From an uncultured Collinsella sp. (GTDB lineage: Bacteria; Actinomycetota; Coriobacteriia; Coriobacteriales; Coriobacteriaceae), in the NCBI GenBank assembly GCA_900548935.1, contig URMR01000032.1:1-14712 (forward strand): a stretch of DNA of 14,712 nt, read 5' to 3'. Position 1 is the first letter of the stretch. Every line of letters starts with the position of its first letter. The notes under the pieces are model-generated. The model made no database searches, was not told where the DNA came from, and saw only the letters and a program-made list of their open reading frames with translations. A program made the position numbers and the translations under genes. This document shows positions 7,731 through 14,712 of this stretch, piece after piece.

Positions 7731-7867
7731 GTCTTGATCTGTAACAGGAGGAGGGCCAAATTGGGTCTAGGTGTTACAGATTGAGACAGCGTCGAGCCGC
7801 CTGTCCTTTCATCTCGATCTGTAACACGAAGAACTGTTTTCGGCAGTTACCTGTTACAGATCTAGAT
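7731..7867. repeat. Two matching long hairpins in 80-bp register, unknown function
   Basis: ATCTGTAACA occurs at 7737-7746 and 7817-7826, and its complement TGTTACAGAT at 7772-7781 and 7852-7861. Each pair forms a hairpin with a 25-base loop, and the second copy lies exactly 80 bp after the first. The stems extend to 16 bp: 7731-7746 with 7772-7787 (two G-U wobbles), and 7811-7826 with 7852-7867 (one mismatch). The loops differ in sequence, but each holds a small inner stem (CCAA/TTGG in the first, AACTG/CAGTT in the second). The pair lies between two operon terminators, outside any gene. It could be a dispersed repeat, a small structured RNA or a protein-binding site. Confidence 0.75.
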
Positions 7868-7905
7868 TGTTTGGTCGAGACAAACCATAGACCGGCGTAT
7901 GGGCA

Positions 7906-7938
7906 CAAAAAGCGGAGCCGCGTTGCCACGACTCCGCT
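7906..7938 (-). terminator. Terminator of glgP
   Basis: On the minus strand AGCGGAG (7938-7932) pairs with CTCCGCT (7917-7911) and is followed by a T run at 7911-7907. It lies 28 bases past the glgP stop and faces the ABC operon terminator. Confidence 0.85.
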
Positions 7939-7966
7939 ATCAAGAGGATGGGTAAAGGAAACGAAA

Positions 7967-10234
7967 TTAGCTCAGGTGCCAAATCTCGTCGTTGTACTGG
8001 GAGATCGTGCGGTCGGACGAGAAGGTGCCGGCGTTGGCGATGTTGATGAGCGCCTTGCGCATCCAGGCGTCCTGGTCCTCGTAGTCGGCCAGCACGCGCT
8101 CCTTGGTCTGGATGTACTCCTCAATGTCGAGCAGGGCCATAAACCAGTCCTTGCCCTTGATGTCGTCGTGCAGACGCTGCAGGCGCTCGGCGTTGCCGGT
8201 CGCCATAAAGGCGGGGTTGGTGATGAAGTCCACCAGCAGCTTGATGCCGGGCTTGCGATAGAGCGCGCCGGCGTCATAGCTGCCGTCGGCGTAGAGCTGT
8301 TCGACCTGCTTGGAGGAAGCGCCAAAGGTGTAGATGTTCTCGTCACCCACGAGCTCGGCGATCTCGACATTGGCACCGTCAAGCGTGCACAGGGTCAAAG
8401 CGCCGTTGAGCATGAACTTCATGTTGGAGGTTCCGCTCGCCTCCTTGGAGGCCAGGCTGATCTGCTCGGAGATGTCGGCGGCGGGAATCACGCGCTCGGC
8501 AGCAGTGACGTTGTAGTTCTCGATCATGACAACCTGCAGGTGGGGGGCCACATCGGGATCGTTTGCGATCCACTGGGAAAGCGTCAGGATCAAATGGATG
8601 ATGTCCTGTGCGATGGTGTAGGCAGGTGCCGCCTTGCCGCCAAAGATGATGGTGACGGGGTGCTTAGGTCTGTTGCCGTTCTTGATGTCGAGATACTTCC
8701 AGATGATGTAGAGCGCGAGCATCTGCTGGCGCTTGTACTCGTGGATACGCTTGACCTGAACATCGATGATGGCGTTGGAGGGAATGGTCACACCCTGCTC
8801 GAGCGCCATGAACTGGCGCATGATGGTCTTGGCCACGGCTTTGGTGGCGGCCAGGCGCTCAAGAACATCCTTGTCGTTAGCGAATTCGGCGAGCTTGCTC
8901 AGGTCGCCGGTGCTGCGCCAATCGGTGCCGATCACATCGTCGAGTAGGCTGGCGAGCGCAGGGTTGGCACCCTGGATCCAGCGGCGGAAGGTGATGCCGT
9001 TCGTCTTGTTGGAGAACTTCTCGGGATAGATCTCGTAGAACGGGTGAAGCTCGGTGTCCTCCAGGATCTTAGTGTGGAGTGCGGCGACGCCATTGATGGA
9101 GAAGCCAAAGTGAATGTCCATGTGGGCCATGTGGACGGTGTCGTGCTCGTCGATGATGGCGACGCGCGGGTCGTCGTGCTCGGCCTTGGCAACCTCGTCG
9201 AGCTTGACGATAATGTCGGCGATGGCAGGGGAGACTTTCTGCAGGCTGGTGAGCGGCCACTTCTCGAGCGCCTCGGCAAGAATCGTGTGGTTAGTGTAGG
9301 CGACCATGGAGCGTACGATGGTCACGGCCTCGTCAAACTCGATGTCGTGCTCGGCGGTGAGCAGGCGGATGAGCTCGGGAATGACCATAGTGGGGTGCGT
9401 GTCGTTGATCTGGACAACGGCGTAGTCGGCCAGATCGTGCAGGTTGCTGCCGCGCTCGACGGCCTCGTCGATCAGGAGCTGGGCGGCGTTGCTCACCATG
9501 AAGTACTCCTGATAGATGCGAAGCAGGCGGCCCTGCTCATCGGAATCATCCGGATAGAGAAACAAGGTGAGGTTCTTGGCGATCTCGGTCTTGTCGAAGT
9601 CGATGGAGCTGCCGGGGACCAGGCCGTCGTCGACGCTCGCCAGGTCGAACAGGCGCAGGCGGTTCTTGGTGGGCTGGCCGTAACCGGGCACATCGATGTT
9701 GACGAGCTTGGATGTGACGGCAAAATCGCCAAACTCGACGGTGTAGGAGTGGTCGTCATCGATCAGGATGTCCTGCTCGCCAAGCCACTCGTCGGGGACG
9801 GCCTTTTGCTGGTTGTCGGAAAAGCGCTGACGGAACAGGCCGTAATGGTAATTGAGGCCCACACCGTCACCGGTAAGGCTCAGCGTGGCAATGGAATCCA
9901 GGAAGCACGCGGCCAGGCGACCCAGGCCGCCGTTGCCCAGCGACGGTTCGACCTCAAATTCCTCAATCTTGTTGAGGTCGTGGCCGGCAGCGGTGAGCTG
10001 GTCTTTGACCTCGGCATAGATGCCAAGGTCGATTATGTTGTTGATCAGCAGTTTGCCAATCAAAAACTCAGCAGAGATGTAATAGAGCTTTTTCTTGCCA
10101 TTGTTGAGCGGGCAGGCGGCGGAGCGCTCCTGTACGAGCTTGACCAGCAGTTTGTAAATGCGGCGGTCATCGAGTTGCTCGAGCGAAGTTCCAAAGGACT
10201 GCTCGGCAAGATCCGCAAGATCGATACGGGGCAT
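7967..10234 (-). CDS. glgP: Glycogen/maltodextrin phosphorylase (GT35)
   Basis: This 755-aa enzyme releases glucose-1-phosphate from the non-reducing ends of alpha-1,4-glucans using phosphate and pyridoxal phosphate. The cofactor motif EASGTSNMKFMLNGAL is at 598-613 with Lys606 as the Schiff-base lysine. The LGNGGLGRLAACFLDS segment is at 99-114, and VQINDTHP (274-281) and KRIHEYKRQ (495-503) are also typical. It is slightly shorter than E. coli MalP and GlgP, with a compact N-terminus. A strong AGGAGG (10244-10239) precedes ATG 10234. It lies downstream of malQ, and the pair is a standard maltodextrin module; whether the substrate is glycogen or maltodextrin (malP) cannot be settled from sequence. 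Confidence 0.96.
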   Translation of the reverse strand: MPRIDLADLAEQSFGTSLEQLDDRRIYKLLVKLVQERSAACPLNNGKKKLYYISAEFLIGKLLINNIIDLGIYAEVKDQLTAAGHDLNKIEEFEVEPSLGNGGLGRLAACFLDSIATLSLTGDGVGLNYHYGLFRQRFSDNQQKAVPDEWLGEQDILIDDDHSYTVEFGDFAVTSKLVNIDVPGYGQPTKNRLRLFDLASVDDGLVPGSSIDFDKTEIAKNLTLFLYPDDSDEQGRLLRIYQEYFMVSNAAQLLIDEAVERGSNLHDLADYAVVQINDTHPTMVIPELIRLLTAEHDIEFDEAVTIVRSMVAYTNHTILAEALEKWPLTSLQKVSPAIADIIVKLDEVAKAEHDDPRVAIIDEHDTVHMAHMDIHFGFSINGVAALHTKILEDTELHPFYEIYPEKFSNKTNGITFRRWIQGANPALASLLDDVIGTDWRSTGDLSKLAEFANDKDVLERLAATKAVAKTIMRQFMALEQGVTIPSNAIIDVQVKRIHEYKRQQMLALYIIWKYLDIKNGNRPKHPVTIIFGGKAAPAYTIAQDIIHLILTLSQWIANDPDVAPHLQVVMIENYNVTAAERVIPAADISEQISLASKEASGTSNMKFMLNGALTLCTLDGANVEIAELVGDENIYTFGASSKQVEQLYADGSYDAGALYRKPGIKLLVDFITNPAFMATGNAERLQRLHDDIKGKDWFMALLDIEEYIQTKERVLADYEDQDAWMRKALINIANAGTFSSDRTISQYNDEIWHLS

Positions 10235-10281
10235 GTTTCCTCCTGTGGTGAGTTGACGACATGTCAGAAATTCAAAAGAAG

Positions 10282-10315
10282 CCCGCGCGAGGGGATTGGG
10301 GTGGCCTCGCGCGGG
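10282..10315 (-). terminator. Hairpin between malQ and glgP, possible partial terminator
   Basis: A perfect 11-bp stem (CCCGCGCGAGG at 10282-10292, complement at 10305-10315) is followed on the minus strand by CTTCTTTTG. The tract is weak, so it may end only part of the malQ transcripts. No convincing separate glgP promoter was seen in the remaining bases up to 10235. Confidence 0.6.
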
Positions 10316-10363
10316 AAAAGCGGTCGCGTCCGCACGGTGGGGTGGGGTCGGGCGCGGTAGCTC

Positions 10364-11869
10364 CTATTGAGGAAGCTCGATTTCGGCTTCCGACGGGATG
10401 CGGAAGTAGGTCTCGGTCCAGTCGGTGAGTTTGTGCTCGAGCTCGCGGGTGATGGCGCCGTCGAGCATGCGCCAGGTCCAGTTGCCGCCCAGCGTGGCAG
10501 GGGTGTTGATGCGCGCCTCGTTGCCCAAGTTGAGCAGGTCCTGCATGGTGTAGATGCACGTGTCGCTCACGCTGGCGGCGATGGTGCGATTGAGTGCATC
10601 TGCCATGGGTTCGCCGGCCTGCTGATGGGTGTACAGGGCTGCCTGCTCGCGCTGACGCGGGGTGGCCGTTCCCTCAAACCAACCGCGCGCCGTTTCGTTG
10701 TCGTGGGTGCCCACATAGGCGACGGTGTTGGCGATGTAGTTATGCGGCAGGTAGTACGAGTTGGTGCCCTCAAAGGCAAACTGCAGGATCTTCATGCCGG
10801 GGAAGCCCGAGTTGTCGCGCATGTCGATGACGCCGGGGGTGAGGAAGCCCAGGTCCTCGGCGATGATGGGCAGCGTGCCGAGCTTTTCCTCGAGCGTCTT
10901 GAAGAACTTGAGGCCGGGACCCTGCGTCCACGAACCGTAGGACGAATCGGGCGAGGAGAACGGCACCTCCCAATAGGCTTCGAAGCCGCGGAAGTGATCC
11001 AGACGGATGACGTCGTACATGTCGAGTGCGGCGCGAATGCGGCCCTCCCACCAGGAGAAACCGTCGGACTCCATGGCGTCCCAGTCGTAGATGGGGTTGC
11101 CCCAGTACTGGCCGGTGGCCGAGAACTGGTCGGGCGGCGTGCCGGCGACGCTCACGGGATTGCCGGCGGCGTCGATCTTAAAGAGCTCAGGTGTCGCCCA
11201 CATCTCGACGGAGTCACGCGAGACATAGATGGGCAAATCTCCGATGATGAGAATGTCGCGCTCGTTGGCATAGGCCTTGAGGCGGCTCCACTGGCGATCG
11301 AAGAAGTACTGCGTCATCTGGTGGTAGAGCATACGCTCGGGATGGGCGGCGCAGATCTTGCTGGATGCCTCGCCGCGGCGGCGGAGCTCCTCGGGCCACT
11401 CCCAGAAGGCCTTGAGCCCGCACTCCTCTTTGACGGTCATGAACTCGCAGTAGGGGATGAGCCAGTCCTCGTTGGCTTGGATAAAGTCATCAAAATCGGC
11501 CGGCTTGTCGGCAGCAAAGCGCTCAGCGGCTCGGTCGAGAATCTGACGGCGGCCGCCAAAGATAGCACCGTAGTCGACATTGCTGGGATCGGAGCCCAGG
11601 TACACGCCGTCGATATCGTGCTGCTCCAGATAGCCGGCCTCGATAAGCTCGGCAAAGTCGATAAAGTTGGGGTTGCCTGCGCGGGCCGAGAACGACTGAT
11701 AGGGCGAATCGCCATAGCTGGTCGTCGTAAGGGGCAGAATCTGCCAGTAATGTTGTTTGCACGAGGCGAGAAAATCGACGAAGTCGTAGGCATTCCAGCC
11801 AAAGCCGCCGATTCCGTATGGTCCGGGCAGAGATGAGACGGGCATGAGGACGCCGCTTGCACGCTCCAT
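10364..11869 (-). CDS. malQ: 4-alpha-glucanotransferase (amylomaltase, GH77)
   Basis: This 501-aa cytoplasmic enzyme moves glucan segments between malto-oligosaccharides and releases glucose. N-terminal RASGVLMPVSSLPGPYGIG and SYGDSPYQSFSA (residues 51-62) are family hallmarks. The catalytic residues are visible: nucleophile Asp291 in RLDHFRG, acid/base Glu338 in IIAEDLG and Asp390 in THDNET. I chose ATG 11869 because GGTGAG lies seven bases upstream and family members begin with a short sequence before RASG. TTG 11884 and GTG 11881 are in-frame alternatives adding up to five residues. The gene precedes glgP on the same strand, and its promoter region carries a GntR-consensus palindrome. Confidence 0.96.
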   Translation of the reverse strand: MERASGVLMPVSSLPGPYGIGGFGWNAYDFVDFLASCKQHYWQILPLTTTSYGDSPYQSFSARAGNPNFIDFAELIEAGYLEQHDIDGVYLGSDPSNVDYGAIFGGRRQILDRAAERFAADKPADFDDFIQANEDWLIPYCEFMTVKEECGLKAFWEWPEELRRRGEASSKICAAHPERMLYHQMTQYFFDRQWSRLKAYANERDILIIGDLPIYVSRDSVEMWATPELFKIDAAGNPVSVAGTPPDQFSATGQYWGNPIYDWDAMESDGFSWWEGRIRAALDMYDVIRLDHFRGFEAYWEVPFSSPDSSYGSWTQGPGLKFFKTLEEKLGTLPIIAEDLGFLTPGVIDMRDNSGFPGMKILQFAFEGTNSYYLPHNYIANTVAYVGTHDNETARGWFEGTATPRQREQAALYTHQQAGEPMADALNRTIAASVSDTCIYTMQDLLNLGNEARINTPATLGGNWTWRMLDGAITRELEHKLTDWTETYFRIPSEAEIELPQ

Positions 11870-11954
11870 GAATGCGCTCACCAACCTTCTTGTTGTGGGG
11901 TCGGCCTGCCGATGGGTGTGCAGTCCGCCTCCGATGTTCTGATTCGATACGCTT

Positions 11955-11981
11955 ATTGTAAAACATGTTGTTTAAACATGT
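11955..11981 (-). promoter_or_regulatory. malQ promoter with candidate GntR-type operator
   Basis: TACAAT on the minus strand (11960-11955) is a good -10 box, about 85 bases before the malQ start; the -35 is weak. Immediately upstream, where a repressor would cover the promoter, lies the dyad ACATGTT-N5-AACATGT (11963-11981). Inside it is GTTTAAAC (11970-11977), the same palindrome as in the PTS/gntR gap. Confidence 0.55.
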
Positions 11982-12032
11982 ACAGGCAAGATAAAAAAGT
12001 TGGTCGATTTTCGGCGAATGGTTACATGCCAT

Positions 12033-12067
12033 GAAAAAGCCCCGACCTCACAATGTGAGATCGGGGC
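12033..12067 (-). terminator. Terminator of galE
   Basis: On the minus strand, arms 12067-12055 and 12051-12039 (GCCCCGACCTCAC with one mismatch) form a hairpin followed by a T run at 12038-12034. It lies 23 bases past the galE stop. Confidence 0.9.
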
Positions 12068-12089
12068 AAGAGCGGTATGTAGTTTTTTG

Positions 12090-13151
12090 CTACTCGGCGT
12101 CGGCGAAGCCGTTGGGGTTGTGGCTCTGCCAGTTCCAGCTATCGCGGCACATGTCCGCGATGTCGTACTGGGCCTTCCAGCCCATCATGCGCTCGGCCTT
12201 GGAGGCATCGCACCAGTTGGCAGCGATGTCGCCGGCGCGGCGCTCGCGGATCACGTAGGGCAGCTCCTTGCCGCAGGCCTTGGAGAAGGCGGCGACGACC
12301 TCGAGCACCGAGGTGCCGGTGCCAGTGCCCAGGTTAAAGATCTCGACGCCGGTCTTGCCGTTCATCCAGTTAAGGGCGGCAACGTGACCAGAGGCCAGAT
12401 CGCACACGTGGATGTAGTCGCGCACGCCGGTGCCGTCGGGGGTGGGGTAGTCGTTGCCAAAGACCTGAACGGCCTCGAGCTTGCCCACGGCAACCTGGGC
12501 GACATAGGGCACCAGGTTGTTGGGGATGCCCTTGGGGTCCTCGCCGATCAGGCCCGACGGATGGGCGCCAATGGGGTTGAAGTAACGGAGCAGCACGACG
12601 TCCCACTCGGGGTCGGCGGTGTGTACGTCCATAAGGATCTGCTCAATCATCCACTTGGTCCAGCCATAGGGGTTGGTCGCGGGCTTCTTGGGGTCTTCCT
12701 CGGTGACGGGCGGGTTGTCCGGGTCGCCGTAGACGGTCGAGGAGCTCGAGAAGATGATGGACTTGCAGCCATGGTTGCGCATGACGTCGATGAGCACCAG
12801 GGTGTTCTCGATGTTGTTGTGATAGTACTCGACGGGCTTGCTCACCGACTCGCCGACGGCCTTAAAGCCGGCGAAGTGGATGACGCGGTCGATCTGGTGA
12901 GTGTCGAAGATCTTGTTCATGGCCTCACGGTCGAGCACATTAGCCTCGTAGAAGGTGAGGTTTTTGGCAGCCTCTTCGCCCACGATGGTCTTGACGCGGT
13001 CAACGGCGACAGCGCTGGAATTGGAGAGATCGTCGACGATGACGACCTGGTAGCCGCCCTCGAGCAGCTGAACGACGGTGTGCGAGCCGATAAAGCCGGC
13101 GCCACCGGTTACGAGGACGCAGGTGTCTTTGGGGTCGAGTGCTTTGGACAT
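12090..13151 (-). CDS. galE: UDP-glucose 4-epimerase
   Basis: This 353-aa extended short-chain dehydrogenase interconverts UDP-glucose and UDP-galactose, serving the Leloir pathway and surface polysaccharide precursors. The Rossmann NAD motif TGGAGFIGSH lies at 15-24. The serine-rich FSSSSTVYGD (134-143) and the catalytic pair Tyr162/Lys166 in PYGWTK match GalE, as does LRYFNPIGAHPSG. Length is typical (E. coli GalE is 338 aa). AGGAG precedes ATG 13151. It has its own terminator and a candidate promoter, so it is probably a single-gene unit. No galK or galT is visible, so a role in UDP-sugar supply rather than galactose catabolism is possible. Confidence 0.96.
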   Translation of the reverse strand: MSKALDPKDTCVLVTGGAGFIGSHTVVQLLEGGYQVVIVDDLSNSSAVAVDRVKTIVGEEAAKNLTFYEANVLDREAMNKIFDTHQIDRVIHFAGFKAVGESVSKPVEYYHNNIENTLVLIDVMRNHGCKSIIFSSSSTVYGDPDNPPVTEEDPKKPATNPYGWTKWMIEQILMDVHTADPEWDVVLLRYFNPIGAHPSGLIGEDPKGIPNNLVPYVAQVAVGKLEAVQVFGNDYPTPDGTGVRDYIHVCDLASGHVAALNWMNGKTGVEIFNLGTGTGTSVLEVVAAFSKACGKELPYVIRERRAGDIAANWCDASKAERMMGWKAQYDIADMCRDSWNWQSHNPNGFADAE

Positions 13152-13188
13152 GTAGTCTCCTATCGAATCAGGAACACTTCTTCAGGGG

Positions 13189-13194
13189 AGTATA
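13189..13194 (-). promoter_or_regulatory. Candidate -10 box for galE
   Basis: TATACT on the minus strand lies 38 bases before the galE start. No strong -35 is visible at the right distance. Confidence 0.4.
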
Positions 13195-13345
13195 GCGCAG
13201 GCAGGGACGCCCAAATCGTGCGCTGTAGGAAAAGCAAAGGATCGTGCTAACGTACTCATAGAAGAGCTTGCGTACGCATAACCTGATCTTTGGCATTTGC
13301 TTACGAGCCGCTGACCTTGCAGTTTCCTGCCGTTCGTGGAAATCG

Positions 13346-13420
13346 TTGGGACGCGCCATATGTACGCTAATATGTATGAGTTGAGCGACATATAAATAAA
13401 CATGTAACGGAGTACATATG
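13346..13420 (+). promoter_or_regulatory. Promoter and leader of the peptidoglycan hydrolase gene
   Basis: TTGGGA (13346-13351), a 16-bp spacer and TAATAT (13368-13373) form a plausible promoter. ATATGTA occurs at 13358-13364 and 13370-13376, a 12-bp step. CATATGTAC (13357-13365) is the exact complement of GTACATATG (13412-13420), which includes the start codon. The ribosome site is CGGAG. These boxes may be operators, but no regulator for them is identified. Confidence 0.4.
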
Positions 13421-14617
13421 TCACCAAACAGCGATTCCATCCTTTCCCAGGAGCTCTCGCGCCGCACTGCCCTCAAGGCCCTGTTTGGCGCCGCTTCTGC
13501 GGCAGTTCTTTTTGGCCTGCCCGCTCGCGCCCATGCGGCGGAGGCTTCCAAAGAAACCACCGATAAACTGAATGCCGCCCAGGCTCAGCTCGACGAGGTC
13601 CAGGCCCAGCTCGATAGCATTGCGGGCGAATACGCGGCACTGGCCAACAAGAACGCCCAGACTCTCAGCGATATCGAGGGCGTACAGGGCCAGATCGATG
13701 ACACGCAGGCGCAGATTGAAGAAAAGAAGGCCGAGCTCAAAAAGAAGCGCGACGATCTTTCCGATCGCGTTTCCGCCAGCTATAAGTCGGGCGGCACCAA
13801 CGTCCTGTCGCTGCTGCTCGCCTCGGGTTCGTTTGAGGAACTCGTCGCCAATGCGCACTATGTTGAGAAGATCAACAAGAGCGACCGTGACGCCATCGAG
13901 GATATCCAGACCATCCAGGAAGAGCTCGATGCGCAAAAGACCGAGCTCGAGTCACAGAAGGCCGACTTGGAGAAGCTCAAGGACCAGCAGACTGCTCAGA
14001 TGCAGGACATGCAGGCCAAACAGCAAGAAGTCCAGGCCGTGCTGAGCGGTCTTTCCGACGACGTCAAGGAGCTCATGGCTCAGCGTGATGCCGAGGTCCT
14101 CGCGGCCACGCAGGCCGAGGAGGCGGCGAGGAAGGCTCAGGAGGCCGCCGCTGTCGCAGCCGCTTCGAACAAGAACAACTCGACCTCGAGCGGCGGTTCC
14201 TATGCCTCTGGTGCGCCGCAGCAAAATGTGGGTACGGGCAAGCAGCAGGCCGTGGTTAATGCGTGCTACTCCACCCCCTCGCCCGGTTTGGGCTGGTGCG
14301 CCGCTTGGGTTACCAACGTCTTCCGCAACGCAGGAGTGGGCTACTTTGGTGGTAACGCGTGCGACATGTTTAACGCGTGGTGCTATAGCGCCGACCGTTC
14401 GGCGCTAAAGGTTGGCATGATCGTTGCCGATTCCTCGCATCCCACGACGGGTATCGCGGGCCGACTATATGGTCATGTCGGCATCTATGTTGGCGGCGGT
14501 ATCGTCATGAGCAACCAGGGCGCTATCACGTCTAAATCGCTCGACTCGTTTATCAGCTTCTTTGGCGGCGGTTCGGGTGTGCGTTGGGGCTGGCTCGGCG
14601 GCGTCGTGCTGTCGTAG
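13418..14617 (+). CDS. Tat-exported coiled-coil peptidoglycan hydrolase with C-terminal CHAP/NlpC-P60-like domain
   Basis: This 399-aa protein probably cuts peptidoglycan peptides or amide bonds outside the cell. Residues 11-42 form a Tat-type signal: ELSRRTALKALFGAAS, a hydrophobic core and an ARAHAAE cleavage site. Residues about 44-248 are a long heptad-rich coiled coil of Gln, Glu, Lys and Ala, like the regulatory region of CwlO and PcsB. A Ser/Gly/Asn linker follows (250-270), then a cysteine-peptidase-like domain with Cys294 in GWCAAWVTNVF and His353 in YGHVGIYVGGG. The domain lies between CHAP and NlpC/P60 in appearance, so the exact cleavage is uncertain. CwlO and PcsB homologues are controlled by FtsEX through the coiled coil; that is only a possibility here. 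The gene stands alone. Confidence 0.85.
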   Translation: MSPNSDSILSQELSRRTALKALFGAASAAVLFGLPARAHAAEASKETTDKLNAAQAQLDEVQAQLDSIAGEYAALANKNAQTLSDIEGVQGQIDDTQAQIEEKKAELKKKRDDLSDRVSASYKSGGTNVLSLLLASGSFEELVANAHYVEKINKSDRDAIEDIQTIQEELDAQKTELESQKADLEKLKDQQTAQMQDMQAKQQEVQAVLSGLSDDVKELMAQRDAEVLAATQAEEAARKAQEAAAVAAASNKNNSTSSGGSYASGAPQQNVGTGKQQAVVNACYSTPSPGLGWCAAWVTNVFRNAGVGYFGGNACDMFNAWCYSADRSALKVGMIVADSSHPTTGIAGRLYGHVGIYVGGGIVMSNQGAITSKSLDSFISFFGGGSGVRWGWLGGVVLS

Positions 14618-14712
14618 CTGCGGTTTGAAGCTGGTTGGTCCCGGGCCGCCCGCGCGGCATAAGGTTGCCTGCTCGGACAGTCCTGCTCGCACGGAGAGCA
14701 CATTAAGTGCTC
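14618..14712 (+). other. 3' flank of the hydrolase gene with an inverted repeat cut by the window end
   Basis: No gene is supported here. GAGCAC-ATTAA-GTGCTC (14696-14712) is a perfect 6-bp inverted repeat. The left side continues as CGGA (14692-14695), so the stem may extend past the edge. It could be the hydrolase terminator, but a T run cannot be checked. CCTGCTCG also occurs twice about 14 bases apart. Confidence 0.4.

Noticed and set aside
7731..7867. CRISPR array or tRNA in the gap between the convergent operons
   Set aside because: Only two units, arranged as inverted pairs and not as regularly spaced direct repeats; no cloverleaf or tRNA signature was found.
9044..11836. Long plus-strand open frames (438 and 489 codons) opposite glgP and malQ
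   Set aside because: The minus-strand proteins carry all catalytic motifs of their families; the opposite frames show no domain or proper ribosome site.
12000..13250. A 416-codon plus-strand open frame opposite galE
   Set aside because: It crosses the galE terminator and the galE promoter and has no recognisable domain; galE on the minus strand is unambiguous.
14618..14712. Possible structured RNA gene (RNase P-like) at the right edge
   Set aside because: GC-rich and with a hairpin, but no conserved core could be matched in the 95 bases available, so only the inverted repeat is reported.

Overview
The window looks like chromosomal DNA from a GC-rich member of the Coriobacteriia, probably Collinsella or a close relative. 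This rests on recognised gene families, Tat-type export signals and the general codon style; no marker gene is present, so the assignment is an inference. Nearly all of it is carbohydrate transport and alpha-glucan metabolism.

Layout. (1) 1-1975, minus strand: a PTS permease of the maltose/alpha-glucoside EIICB type (MalP/GlvC/MalX-like). Its reading frame continues without a stop through a short linker into a HAD-superfamily phosphatase domain and off the window edge. (2) 2200-2919, plus: a GntR/HutC-type regulator with a TreR-like UTRA domain, divergent from the PTS gene and closed by a strong bidirectional terminator. (3) 3227-7591, plus: a complete CUT1 sugar ABC importer, made of a Tat-type lipoprotein binding protein, two permeases and an MsmK/UgpC-type ATPase, ending in a terminator at 7660-7703. 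(4) 7704-7905: no gene, but two matching 45-nt hairpin cores in exact 80-bp register. (5) 7967-11869, minus: malQ (4-alpha-glucanotransferase) followed by glgP/malP (alpha-glucan phosphorylase), convergent with the ABC operon. (6) 12090-13151, minus: galE. (7) 13418-14617, plus: a Tat-exported coiled-coil peptidoglycan hydrolase with a C-terminal Cys/His domain.

How the genes fit together (inference). The ABC importer would bring in oligosaccharides, and MalQ plus the phosphorylase would turn malto-oligosaccharides into glucose and glucose-1-phosphate. The PTS would bring in an alpha-glucoside as its 6-phosphate. The fused phosphatase could remove that phosphate, so the free disaccharide would enter the MalQ/phosphorylase route. 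No 6-phospho-alpha-glucosidase gene is visible here. An 8-bp palindrome fitting the GntR-family consensus GTnTAnAC lies in the PTS/gntR intergenic region (twice), upstream of the ABC operon and in the malQ promoter, which suggests one regulon under the local regulator.

The most novel items are the PTS-HAD fusion and the paired hairpins. No RNA genes, insertion sequences, CRISPR arrays or phage genes were seen.
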